Below are positions 48,601 to 58,958 of a DNA stretch of 64,000 nt, one piece after another. The position numbers and the translations under genes were made by a program. The notes under the pieces were generated by a model, which was not told where the DNA came from, made no database searches, and saw nothing but the letters and a program-made list of their open reading frames with translations. Each line of letters begins with the position of its first letter. Within the stretch, counting starts at the first letter, position 1. The stretch comes from Zonotrichia leucophrys gambelii (Eukaryota > Chordata > Aves > Passeriformes > Passerellidae): the NCBI RefSeq assembly GCF_028769735.1, contig NC_088171.1, positions 140,575,917-140,639,916 on the forward strand, in the 5' to 3' direction.

Positions 48601-51600
48601 GAAAGTCTGGATTACTGCCTATAGTTTGAAAAGGTGTACAAAGAAGAATTAGTTGGAAATTGAACATATCAAGAGAATAAAAGGGAAGGAATAACAAGGC
48701 TCCCAGCACTTTTCTGAAAATCAAGTACATCTACACCACTGTCTATTTTGAGCAGCTCCACTGGCTTAGCTGTAGTAACCTGGGCTTCTCTCATGTAGCT
48801 GAGAACAAAGTATCACAGTTAGTTCTAGATGAAAAATTCTCCATGCAGATGGCATTCAGCTTGATCTTTCTATGAACTGCCAACCTTATTCTTAGCTAGC
48901 TGTGTTTCTTCTGGAAAACTTCATCTGTGTCTGACATGAACAGACAATGTGCCTCAAGAACATCGTAATGTTATCAGTTCCCTCATGTTATCAATACCAT
49001 GAACATTGAATCCTAAGGACAAAGCTGATTTGACAAAACATTTGCTTGCCTCCTGGTTCATGATATGGCTTTTTGAGTTTGATTCCTGGACTCTGCTCAA
49101 GAATGGAGATTTTCAGGTATTACTTCCATGGCTCTTTCTACTGTCTTAGAGATAAGGGCGAAAGGAAATGCTATAAAGGGAGTATAGCAGACTATTGAAT
49201 GGGGGAGCAGAGCAAGGAAAATATAAATTTATTGTATCATCTGTAAAAATTGTTTATGGAAGTTAGAAGTCACATTTCTTGTGACTAACTCACATCCTTT
49301 GCCCTATATTGGCCTAAGAGCATTGCTGATGAATCAGCCTGATCTCTGCAAATCTTTGATGTATGCTTCTGGAGAAAAGGACATGCTCTCTATCTCTGAC
49401 CATATGTTAAACCTTCTTCTTCTCTCCTTACTGGATTTATATTGACAGAGAAAAGGAAGGAGGTTTTGGAATAATCCCAGCAATGTACAGAGACAAATGA
49501 TTAATGCTTCCTCTCCTGGAAGCTTGATAATTAATGTAACCTCAGGCATCCTGAAGGAAGATATTGCATGTGGGGACCATATTTCTCATAACCCTCTAAA
49601 TATGAAACCTTGAAATTAGTCAGCTCTGCAGTTAGAAGTTCTGCAAGGTAATGTCTTCATAACAAGAATCTGAAATGTTTTAATTAAATGGGGATCAACT
49701 GCATCTCGAAAATTAAGAGTAACTAAAAGAAGATAAGATGAAGCAAGAAACAAACAAAATTTATCAATCTCACAAAGAAAAACATATTGTCATGGTTTAG
49801 CTAGTCAAACCAGCACACATATAATCATCATAATGCTGATTTATAGTCTCTTATTTGTCTCTTTTATATTTAAACAAAATCTTCTCTAGAAACTACCAAC
49901 ATTAGACTGATAATGCCAGAGACAAGTAAATTTATTCAGAATGCTTTTCAGTGTATTCACGTCCTGAGACACCCTGTTTCCATATAGAACACCCCACAAA
50001 ATGCCTTAGAGACTATCCTCAGGTTATAAGGTTTGCCAATGCAAAATAGGGTTCCTACAGCCCATGGCTGGGTATTCCCACCACTTCTTTATGGCCTGTG
50101 GCCCTGTTTTGCATGGATGCATTAATTACATGTGATATTGTGTTGAATGCTAGAGTGGACATCCAAGACTGTCATTTCAGGGGATGCTGATTCTTACTAT
50201 GTGGGGAGAGGGAGTTTCTTTCTTGTTGAAGGCTGCATGATCTTTTTGAGCAAAGAATGAAGCAACAGCATGAGTTTCCACAGCAACTGTACCTGGACAA
50301 CACTTCAACCTTGTTTACACTTCATGAGAGAGTATTGCCATTTCTCTGGCACTCTGAAACTCATCCCAGAATTTTGTCAAATTTTTTTTCTTTTTTTTTT
50401 TGCTAGTACACCACGATACAAGAAAGCAGCAGCAGGTTTCTCATATTGTATGACATTGCTCAGTGCAGAGGCATTTTGTTGATACTGGAGAAAGTGAATG
50501 GCTGGCATCTGACTCAGTGTTTTGCTGCATAGCACAAAAGTCTCTCCATTCATTTATCCTAATTCATGTTGCCTATGAACTTGGTTGCCACAAATTTTTA
50601 TGACATCAAATTATGTTCTTAAGTGCTGATATGCTCTTTCTAAACACTCAAGGAACTAAAATTCAAAGAACTTGTATCTCTATCCAAAGTTAAACTAGTG
50701 TTAATGGCTTTCTATTTAGAGAGTAATTATATTGTCAGAGAAGTAGGCTACATCCAGATCATCCATATCAGTATTGTCATCCTTCAAAAGTTAAAAGACC
50801 ATTTCAGATTGTGGAGTTTGCCGGTCTGCCTGACCCTGGTTCCTTCAGCAGTAAAGTAGGAGCCACAGGTGATTCAGTGCCAGCTGCAGTAATGTGGTCT
50901 GGATGTGTAAATTGAAGCACAGATGAGTGTAATTCTGTCTAAGTGGACAGGAATTGGTCTTCATTTCTCAGTCTGCCATCGTCATAAAGTCCTACCTGGG
51001 AGAGGAACAAAAAAGCACCTTATGTCTTAAAAATTCATCTTACCATGAATTAATGGTGCAGAAATGTGAAACAAGCAAGGATAAATAATTTTCTTCCTGG
51101 CTGCAAAAACTAATACAATCTTAAATTTAACTCTGGTGGAATCAAGACATAAATGTACACTTGGAAACTGAACTAAAGACCCAAAAATATGTCTAAGATT
51201 AGAAAATCTCCACATTCACCTCTAAAAAGACAACAACACATTTTTCAAAGCATGTTTTCCATATGTAGCTAAATTGCAGAGCGATTTCTCACCTTTTATC
51301 ACCCTGATCCATTTGGATGGCTGTAATACTGAAGGAAGTGGGACTACTCTGCAAGTTCAGAAGAAACCAAAACAATACAAGGAAAAGCTTTTGACACCCT
51401 GCCACAAATCCCCAGCTCTGATGCAGCCCCAAAAATTACCATGTTCTATCTTAATGTTTCAAAAATATAATTTTCTAAGAAGGAGTCTTCCCCATGGCTG
51501 CCCCTCAGTTCCACAAGTTAAGTACAACCTCAGGCACATGGTTTCCACAGGAAGGGCTGCATTGCAGACTGCTGGGAACCAAAGGAGAAATCTGATTTTA

Positions 51601-53516
51601 GATTAAGTTGAAGACATTGGCACTACTGAAACAGCAGATTCCAGACAGACTTCCTGACTATTTTAGTGACCCCGCTCCCTCCCTTGTCCCAGCTTCCCCT
51701 CTCCACATCACCCACAGTTTTTGTGCTTTAGTTCCCACTCAGGACCTTTCCCAGAATGAAGCAACTGGCTTCCCAGCTACAGAGGGCTTGCTCCAGGCTC
51801 TGCTTCCCACTGGCAGTAGGAGTCAGTACTTTCCTCACTGCCAGATGTCCCCCAGACCTGTATGGGACAGCTTTTGCAGTCTGAAATCCCTCAGCACCAT
51901 CCACAAACACATTCCACCCATCCCAGTGCTGCAACCCAAACCCCTGGGGTTGTGCAGAAGAGCTGCTCCGGGAATTATGATGCAAATCACCGGGTACAAT
52001 TCGTGCTGCAAAATGCACATATGCATAAATGTGTTTTACTGCCTATAGGGAAAACAATGGCTTACACAGATTAGGTCTTGCCCTGGGGCACACCAGGATC
52101 CCAGTGGAAAAACTCTACTTGTGTCCATGTGAAAGAAGGCATCTATTTTTGAATGGATGAGAGGATCCCAGAAGATACATAACTCTATCTTCTGACTACT
52201 GAAGAAGTATACAGTGAAACTTAATTTTAACTAATTTTGGTAAGCTGAGAAAACACCTACACCCAAGATTTGTTCTTTGAATTACTTGTTAAGCAAAGAC
52301 TGAGGTAGAAGTAACATTTTTCTACATGAAAGGTGATATTAAAATAATATTAGCTAACCATGCAGTGATCTAATATTTTATGTGTGTGTAATTGAAAAAA
52401 AGTTTAAAATACCTGTAATTTGCAGATGTAGTGGTCTCAGTACAAAAATATCTTGGGACCTGAGAGCTTGTTTACTCTTTCATCTCTCTCAAATGTCTTG
52501 GTATAAAATAAGTAGAAGATAAAATATTAACTAGTGCCATAATCCCATGCCTAGCTGCTAAACAAATGTAGTGGTGTTACCAACATGGAAGGAATTAAAA
52601 TTGTCTGTGTGGTGGAGTTTTTTGAGGTTTGCTTTGGGATATATTCGTAAGCAACATGGCAAGCTTGAATGCCAGCTGGCAGAATGGATCCCATGCATTC
52701 ACCTTCACCTCAGGAGGGGTAGTTTGCTCTCCACAATTTCAACCCCTTACTTTCAGAGGTGTTAAAAAAAAAGAGTTCAAAAATGCCTTCAGAGATGAGG
52801 GGGCTGAAATGGGAAATGCAATTGTCAGTTTCTCAGCACAGCAGGATAAATAATCTGATGACATCATAAAAACCGTGACAAAATCAATTTACAGTGCTGT
52901 GCCCACAAATTTTCATTCAGTCTTCCTGTAAGTTCAGGTAGGCAAACATTGGCATGTTATTTTAGGAGAGAAGGTTTAAAAATACTGACAGGCAGCTGTT
53001 AGAAAAGGCTCTTGCTTTCCTGGGCCAGGAGACACACTCATTTGAGCCAAGGTCTCGGACAGCACAAGGGCTTTATTGTATCTGTGCATCATACCACACT
53101 GCTTATAAACAGTCAGATTATTCATGAGCAAAAACTTTTATTTAATTTTAAGAGTGAAGACTTACATATCTTTAGCTGGAAATACAGTTGGTAGCAGTTT
53201 AAATTTCTTTTTCTTAACTAAGTGTTAAAACTGTTGGTGTTCTGGAGAGGAGCAAGATGACAGAACAGCCTGTTTGTCTCTGGTGTTTACTCAGTCAGGA
53301 CAGGGAAGGGTCTAAAGGAACATCTGGTGTCAGCTTTTTTTTTCCACTAAGGAAAAAAAATAAAGCTAGTAAGCTTTTTAGATAGAAAAGTAAGTTCATG
53401 AGTCATGAAACTTCAGTTAGAAATCACAGAAAGTTAGAGATGGTGAAAACCAGATATATTTATTTTTACATAATCATAAAGAAGAATGGGGCTTTCTTAC
53501 TCATGTTTGTTTCATT
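45601..53516. other. Unique non-coding sequence, 8 kb
   Basis: No transposon was recognised. A minus-strand segment at 50939-50995 has the look of a short terminal coding exon behind a strong acceptor and is discussed separately. The plus strand at 51274-52048 is open through two adjoining frames with one frame change but matches no family. A T-rich run lies at about 50382-50401. Confidence 0.5.
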
Positions 53517-53558
53517 TTTGGTTTTGGTTTTTTGGTTTTTTGTTTTTTGGTTTGTTTT
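53517..53558 (+). repeat. T/G-rich tract (GGTTTTT units)
   Basis: Repeats of GG followed by four to six T give a roughly 7-bp period over about 40 bases. It is the cleanest of the T/G tracts in the window. Confidence 0.8.
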
Positions 53559-56375
53559 AAAATTCTGAATGTGTCTTGATTTTACATTTCCAGCTGGGAA
53601 GAAGGTTGTGAGAAATTTAGGTGCAGAGGCCAGAGGGGCGAGAAGGGCAGGATCTAAACTGGCCCAGATGGGCGTTTACAGAGAGTGGAGAGTAATGAAG
53701 TAGCAGGAAAATTTCTTCCCCTATGGCCTCCCTTTCCACCTTCTCTCTTTTTTTTTTTTTTTTCCACTTTGAAATGGAACGATTTCAGAAAAGAAAAAGG
53801 GTACTTTCTTTCCCCTCTTTCTGCCACCTTTCCTCTCTATTCTCATCCAGTCTTCCCACGGGTCACCCCAGGTTTCCTGTGTCCCAGTGGGAACTGCAAG
53901 AGAGCAGCATTGAAGTCCCAGGGCAAAGCCTCCTTGTAACTTGCAGTTGGACATGAAAAGCAGAGGAGGACTTGCCCAAAACCTGTCACTGCACCCTGTG
54001 CTTGGGACAACCATGACCATCCATTGAGGCCTCAGGCTGGTCTGGTGGGAAACTCCTTAAAACAATTTCCCCATGCAAGTTTACATGGGGAGAATGGAGA
54101 TGTCGATATGAAAAATCACCTTGTGTTAAAATTTTCTCCCCCTAAATAGCGAAATGGCCATGCTAGGAAATCCTGTAATCTAAGTACAAGCTTAGCACCA
54201 TCCATCAAAGAGAGGATGTGAGCAGTGCTTGTAAAAAGTTAATAACCTCCATGGTGGGACAGGGCAGTGTGAAAGGAAAGTGCTGAGCAATGGCCAGGAG
54301 GATCCTTTCATCTCCCAGTGAGCTCAGTGACTGGAAATGTGAAGTTCACTTTAGTTAATAGCAGTTTTTTAAATGTCTTTTAAAATTACTCTGGAGAAAC
54401 AAACAGAAAGATTCAAACTCAGTTTTTCTGACTTGTAGGTTTTGGGCAGCTTCATAGGTCTCAAATTCATATGAAAAAAAATGAAATGTAATTTTTAACC
54501 AAACAGTACCAACCAGGGTAAATGTCCATCTTTTATTGACATGAACAATTGCTCGAAAATACAATGTTAGTGCACATCTCAGTAACCCGGGAGGAAAAGC
54601 ACAAGCCCTATGTATTTTTTTCCCTGTATTTAATACTCTTCATTGTTGACAAAACTCTTTAAGTCCTTACATGCAGTTCAGGTCTTCTGAATTCTTGATC
54701 CCTTTTAAAAACTGAGTACAAATACCTACGTGCACAATTGCACCTCAACCATACACAAATGGACCTAATTTATTTTGGTGGCAAACAATGCTGTGAAATA
54801 CTTTGACTTAATTTTAAAGAAAAGCAAACAATGACCAGTGCTTGTGATGACATAAGTTGTGTCATAAAATTCGCCCAACAAACCATTTACATTGCAAAAA
54901 GTTGCCCCAAGTGTTGTTTATATTGGAAGTAAGATTAGCACATTCATATCCTCTGGCAAGCAGATAACTATCAGCAGAAATTACTTGCTACCCAGCAGCA
55001 GCAGTGAAGAAGAGGACACTCTCACAGTTGAGACATGCAGAAGTATTTATATTGTTTTAAAAGGACAGCTTAAGTCCATTTCAGTTTGCTGGAAAAAGTG
55101 TTGATAAAAATGTAATAAAATATCCTAATTTATGTGAGTACTGTGTAGAATGCAATCCAAAACTCATTATAAGTTTAACTGGTGTTAAGTCAGCATAAAT
55201 CTGCCAATTAAGGCTGATTTATTCCAACTGAGAAAGTAGATTTTGATACGTTGCATTTAATGTTTCTTTACATTTCTTGATGAAAAAATGTCTGAGGTTG
55301 GAGAATTAGTCCCAGAATTAGTCCCTGATAGATAGGCTGCTCCCAAAGGCTCTCCAAAATATTTCTACTCTCAGGTCTTTTGCTGTAGTTCACCTGCTCA
55401 AGATAAGACTTGCTACTGGGTCCAGGCTAGCAGGAGCATGTCCCAGGCCATGCTGGCAAATAAGGGGATATTTTGGTTTCATGTATTGGTGCTCAAATTT
55501 TAAAGAACACCTCGTGCTTTTAACCAAACTAATACAGGACACCAGTGATGTCTTTTTATTCTCCTTTGCTTTCTAGAGGAACTATTCAAGGCTGGGGTGG
55601 GTTGGTTCATCTGTCAAGTCACCTGCACCAGACAGATTTACTTATGATTAAAGGCTATGATTAATAATCCAAGTGTGTTTCATCAGTTGTATGTTTCCTA
55701 GTATAATACATCAGAACAGAAAAATAAAAGGCTCTTTACCTAAAACCCTAATTTATAGAATGGCCCAGCCCTAAATCACATATTATGAATGATCTTTTGA
55801 ATGTGTTACAGTGTTGCTCATGTGTAAGTTTGCAGCTGGGACAGAATGTGAGTGGATTTAGCATGTCAATTAAAAAAAAAAATAAATTCCAATTCTAATT
55901 ATGCAGTTTGATTTTTTTTTTCCCCCTCAGGACAAAAATATAGTTATTAAAAAAGTTTTTTATAAATAATTATGGCCACTGTTTGTTTACACTTTTCATT
56001 TCTGCAATTTTTTTGTGGACAGAGCCTGGTAACAAAGAAAAATAATTTCATAAATTCTTATTTCTTTAAATTGGAAGGTGGATAAGTGCAGGGGAAGGAT
56101 GTCACAAAAGAAGAAGTAAAGGAAGTCACAAACCAATGACCCATGGCGGCTTCCTGTGGAAGTTATACACTGAATGGATCTTAATGCCCATTTACAAACT
56201 GGGGAAATCTGGAAATGTCTCCAGATTTCACAATTGGCTTCTGTTTTGTCCTGGGACCAGCTGAATCCCCACATCAAAACGCTTTCAATCTTTCAGGCTC
56301 CCTCTCAGGCCCTCAGGCTCCAGGCTGTCCCTCACAAAATGGAAACATTCATTCAGCACAAGTGCCCCACTTCCA
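53559..56375. other. Unique non-coding sequence
   Basis: Contains a 16-base T run at 53748-53763 and a 12-bp tandem duplication (GAATTAGTCCCA, then a copy ending in T) at 55303-55326. Otherwise unique. Frames at 53685-54020 on both strands overlap the T run and are not credible genes. Confidence 0.5.
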
Positions 56376-56820
56376 GCCGGGCTGTCACTGAAGGCTGCCT
56401 GCCGGGCCGGTTCCCAAGCAGGACAGAGCCCTCGGGGAGGTGTCGCTGTCAGAGTCAGGTGTCGGTATCATCCATGGCCTCGGGAAGGCCAGCCCAGGAG
56501 CCAGGATCATCCGTGGCGCTGGGGATGCGAGCCCAGCAGCCGGCATCATCCATGACCCCGGGAATGCCAGCCCAGGAGCCAGGATCACCCATGGCCTCGG
56601 GAAGGCCAGCCCAGGAGCCGGGATCATCCATGGCCCCAGGAATGCCAGCCCAGGAGCTGGGATCATCCATGGCCCCGGGAAGGCCAGCCCAGGAGCCGGG
56701 ATCACCCATGGCCCCGGGAACACCAGGCCAGGAGCTGCAGGCCGCTCAGGCTCCCGAGCTCAGCCACATCAAAGTCGGGCCGTGCCGCGGTCTCCGAGCG
56801 CGGAGCAGCCACCGCCGCTC
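56376..56820. promoter_or_regulatory. CpG-rich patch, possible small CpG island
   Basis: About 445 bases are GC-rich with roughly 27 CpG dinucleotides counted by eye, in contrast to CpG-poor flanks. About half of the CpGs come from the minisatellite units; the densest part is at 56775-56820 (GTCGGGCCGTGCCGCGG region). No TATA box, initiator or transcript evidence can be seen. It may be a promoter-type island or just CpG carried by the repeat unit. Confidence 0.35.
56467..56739 (+). repeat. 39-bp minisatellite, 7 copies
   Basis: Copies start at 56467, 56506, 56545, 56584, 56623, 56662 and 56701, exactly 39 bases apart with no indel. Each begins ATCA(T/C)CC and contains CATGGCCCCGGG and CCAGCCCAGGAGC variants. 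Two main unit types differ at the centre (GGGAAGGCC against GGAATGCC) and are interspersed in the order A, B, B, A, B, A plus a divergent last copy. The length keeps reading frame in every frame. Confidence 0.95.
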
Positions 56821-57552
56821 TTCAAGTTACAGCTTTCCCTTCTCTGGGAAGGCCAGGGATTTTCAGGGATGTGTGTGAGGATCTGGGGAAAATCTGGGAT
56901 TGTTCAAGCTGGAGCTGAGGAACAAAAGAGAAGGGCTCTGACTTAGTGAGGCTCGATGTAGATTTTGCTCAAATAGGTTGGAAATCAGAATATGTGGGGC
57001 ATTGCTGCTTCACTTTGCTTTTACCCTGACACAGGGCAAATTCACTTCAACTTCTCTTTCACAGCGCAGTAGACAAGGAAGAGTAGCTCCATCTTCTCAG
57101 TGCAAAAAAAGCTATTTCAGGGGTCCAGGCCTTGTCCATCAGGATGAGTGTTTTGTTCAAAGACCATATCTCTTTCCCACTCCTTGAATTCAGAGAATTT
57201 GGTAGTGTAAACAACCTCCTGAGCTTTTTTTCCCTCCTGTTTTTAAAACCTAAGCAAAAGTTTGCCAGGTGTGTGGAAAAAACATGAGTTTTACTAAAGC
57301 ATCTGTGTGGTGAGAGGGGCAATGGACAGACTTGGAGCTGTCAGGGGAGGGAGAGCAGAGATGGGAAAGACTGGAAACCACTGGGATGGATGAGATAGGG
57401 CATGACCAGAAAAAATGAAATTTGTGGATTTTAATTAATTTCAAGTTTTGAAAGCTGCTGATGTTTAGTTCATTATTGAATTATGTCTGGAAAAGCGATA
57501 CCTTTTCTTCCTCCTCAATTCAAATGTATATACAAACTCTATACAAAATATA
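56821..57552. other. Unique non-coding sequence
   Basis: AT content rises again after the CpG-rich patch. No gene or transposon is recognisable. Confidence 0.5.
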
Positions 57553-57553
57553 T

Positions 57554-57604
<51 letters not shown>
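57553..57604 (+). repeat. (ATCT)n microsatellite, about 12 units
   Basis: An uninterrupted tetranucleotide repeat of about 50 bases, followed to about 57668 by a degenerate ATATAGATA-rich tail. A translated YLSI repeat in plus frames (57461-57721) is an artefact of the repeat. Confidence 0.95.
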
Positions 57605-58568
57605 CATATATCTATATCTAAATACATATATAGATGTAAAGATATGGAAATATATAGATATATAGATACGTCATCAGGGAAGGAGATACATGAAAATGTT
57701 TCACTGCTACTGAGTGAGTAAACAACCAGAGATGTACCTGTGTCTAGGAGACTGTTCTGGCAAGATGTGAAAAGAGTAAAAAGTGAAGAAGAAATGAGAA
57801 AGAATTAAGAAAAAGAAGGGGGGGGAAATGCAGTTCAGAGCATTAAAATGAATTTTGCATTTGATTTACATGGCAGTCATGATTCATTTTAAGCTATGTT
57901 GTTGTACAGTCTTTGAAATATATTTGTCAGCCCATAATGTCTGTAAGAAGTTTTATAAGACCAACAACAGCATTGAATAGGCTGTAAATAAACTTGCTTA
58001 ACACTTTTGCTACTGTGCAGCTGAGTGCAGCCCTTGGGGAGGTGAACACTCAACCTGGGTCACGTCATAGGAAACTGTGACATCCACTGCTGGATGTTCC
58101 TGCCAGCATTCCTCTCTGCTGGAGTTCCCTAGGATTCCTCATCTCTCCTTTTCTTCACCTTTACCATGCTTTTTGAGTGCTCCCAAGTCAACCTGAAAAA
58201 AATTCCTCTGGGACAGGAAACTTAAGATGGGTTTGCCTCGCTCTGCAGTGGCTAAAATGTGCCCAGGACATAATTGCTCTGTAAGCAGGCAACACAAGAA
58301 GGGTACATGTGCTCAGTCCAGGTTTTTGATCTGGAACATACTGTAAAAAGGACATAATGTGATGACATTTATCAGCACTGGCCATCTAGTTAACAACCCT
58401 TTGAAATGAACAGGCAAATAACACCTCAAGCCTATTGTTTTAAATGAAGTTGAAACAAACCTATAAACCTGTCCCACTTGCTCTGGGTCTTTGCTTCAAG
58501 ATAACCCTAGCTGGGAGATTTTTACTAAAATCTGATTATCTAAGTGACAAGTTAGCCCCCCACAATAC
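57605..58568. other. Unique sequence with purine-rich part
   Basis: The degenerate tail of the microsatellite is followed by a purine-rich stretch at about 57767-57829 that includes eight consecutive G. From 57830 to 58568 the sequence is AT-rich and unique. Confidence 0.5.
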
Positions 58569-58574
58569 TTGCAG

Positions 58575-58958
58575 ATGGCTAACCTGGTGCTGTCCGACTG
58601 TGAAAAGGTCTTGCCCATTTTTCCAGCTGTGAAGGCACAGTGGATTAAATTGCATAAAGTTCCACAGTGGATTAAATTTCATAAGGAACCAAGTGGTATT
58701 TGCACATTGTCCTTAAGTTCTGATGTCAAAAAGCCACCTGTGGATATCATTGCTGAAAGACATCAGGGAGTATGGCAATTGAATGTCCATGAGAACAAAA
58801 TTGATCAACAAGGTTTTCTGAGTAGGCCAAGGGGTAAGGAAGGTGGTGCTATGTTATGCATATGTTATGCATGTTGGGATTTCTGGCTGTACCTGTTGTT
58901 GCTGTTAGTCTATGGGACTGTCCTTCCCACAAATTTCACACATATTAAGCTTGATTAA
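58575..58958 (+). other. 127-codon open frame with internal tandem duplications
   Basis: An in-frame ATG at 58575 starts a 127-residue frame. Residues 22-30 and 31-39 are a 9-residue tandem repeat (QWIKLHKVP, then QWIKFHKEP) made by a 27-bp duplication. A hydrophobic stretch near the C-terminus (FWLYLLLLLVYG) could be a membrane segment. A second short frame follows at 59002-59145 (47 codons) in another phase. I recognise no family. The length is not unusual for chance in 64 kb of six-frame sequence; it could also be a decayed insertion. No promoter or splice evidence is visible. Confidence 0.15.
58636..58689 (+). repeat. 27-bp tandem duplication
   Basis: CACAGTGGATTAAATTGCAT and its continuation recur after exactly 27 bases, with a few substitutions. 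A separate exact 11-bp duplication, ATGTTATGCAT twice, lies at 58851-58872 in the same open frame. Confidence 0.88.

Larger units (their letters stand above)
56174..56878 (+). other. 234-codon open frame with seven 13-residue repeats
   Basis: An ATG at 56174 opens a frame of 234 codons that crosses the 39-bp minisatellite and ends at a TGA near 56876. The repeat part reads as variants of SSMAPGRPAQEPG. The first 95 residues are not repetitive and match nothing I know; no signal peptide, membrane segment or domain is visible. Because 39 is divisible by three and the unit lacks stops, one other plus frame (56440-56946) and two minus frames (56385-56723, 56455-56709) are also open, so openness is not evidence of coding. 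The start context is weak (T at -3). Most likely it is not translated. Confidence 0.15.

Noticed and set aside
49797..49825. Possible start of an endogenous retrovirus LTR (TGTCATGGTTTAG)
   Set aside because: Only about a dozen bases resemble some avian LTR starts; no second LTR, primer-binding site or retroviral gene is visible nearby.
51274..52048. Two adjoining plus frames (110 and 146 codons) as a frameshifted retrogene
   Set aside because: The peptides match nothing I recognise, there is no poly(A) tail or target-site duplication, and the minus strand is open in the same place.
57461..57721. Frame encoding YLSI repeats
   Set aside because: It is a translation of the ATCT microsatellite and has no independent support.
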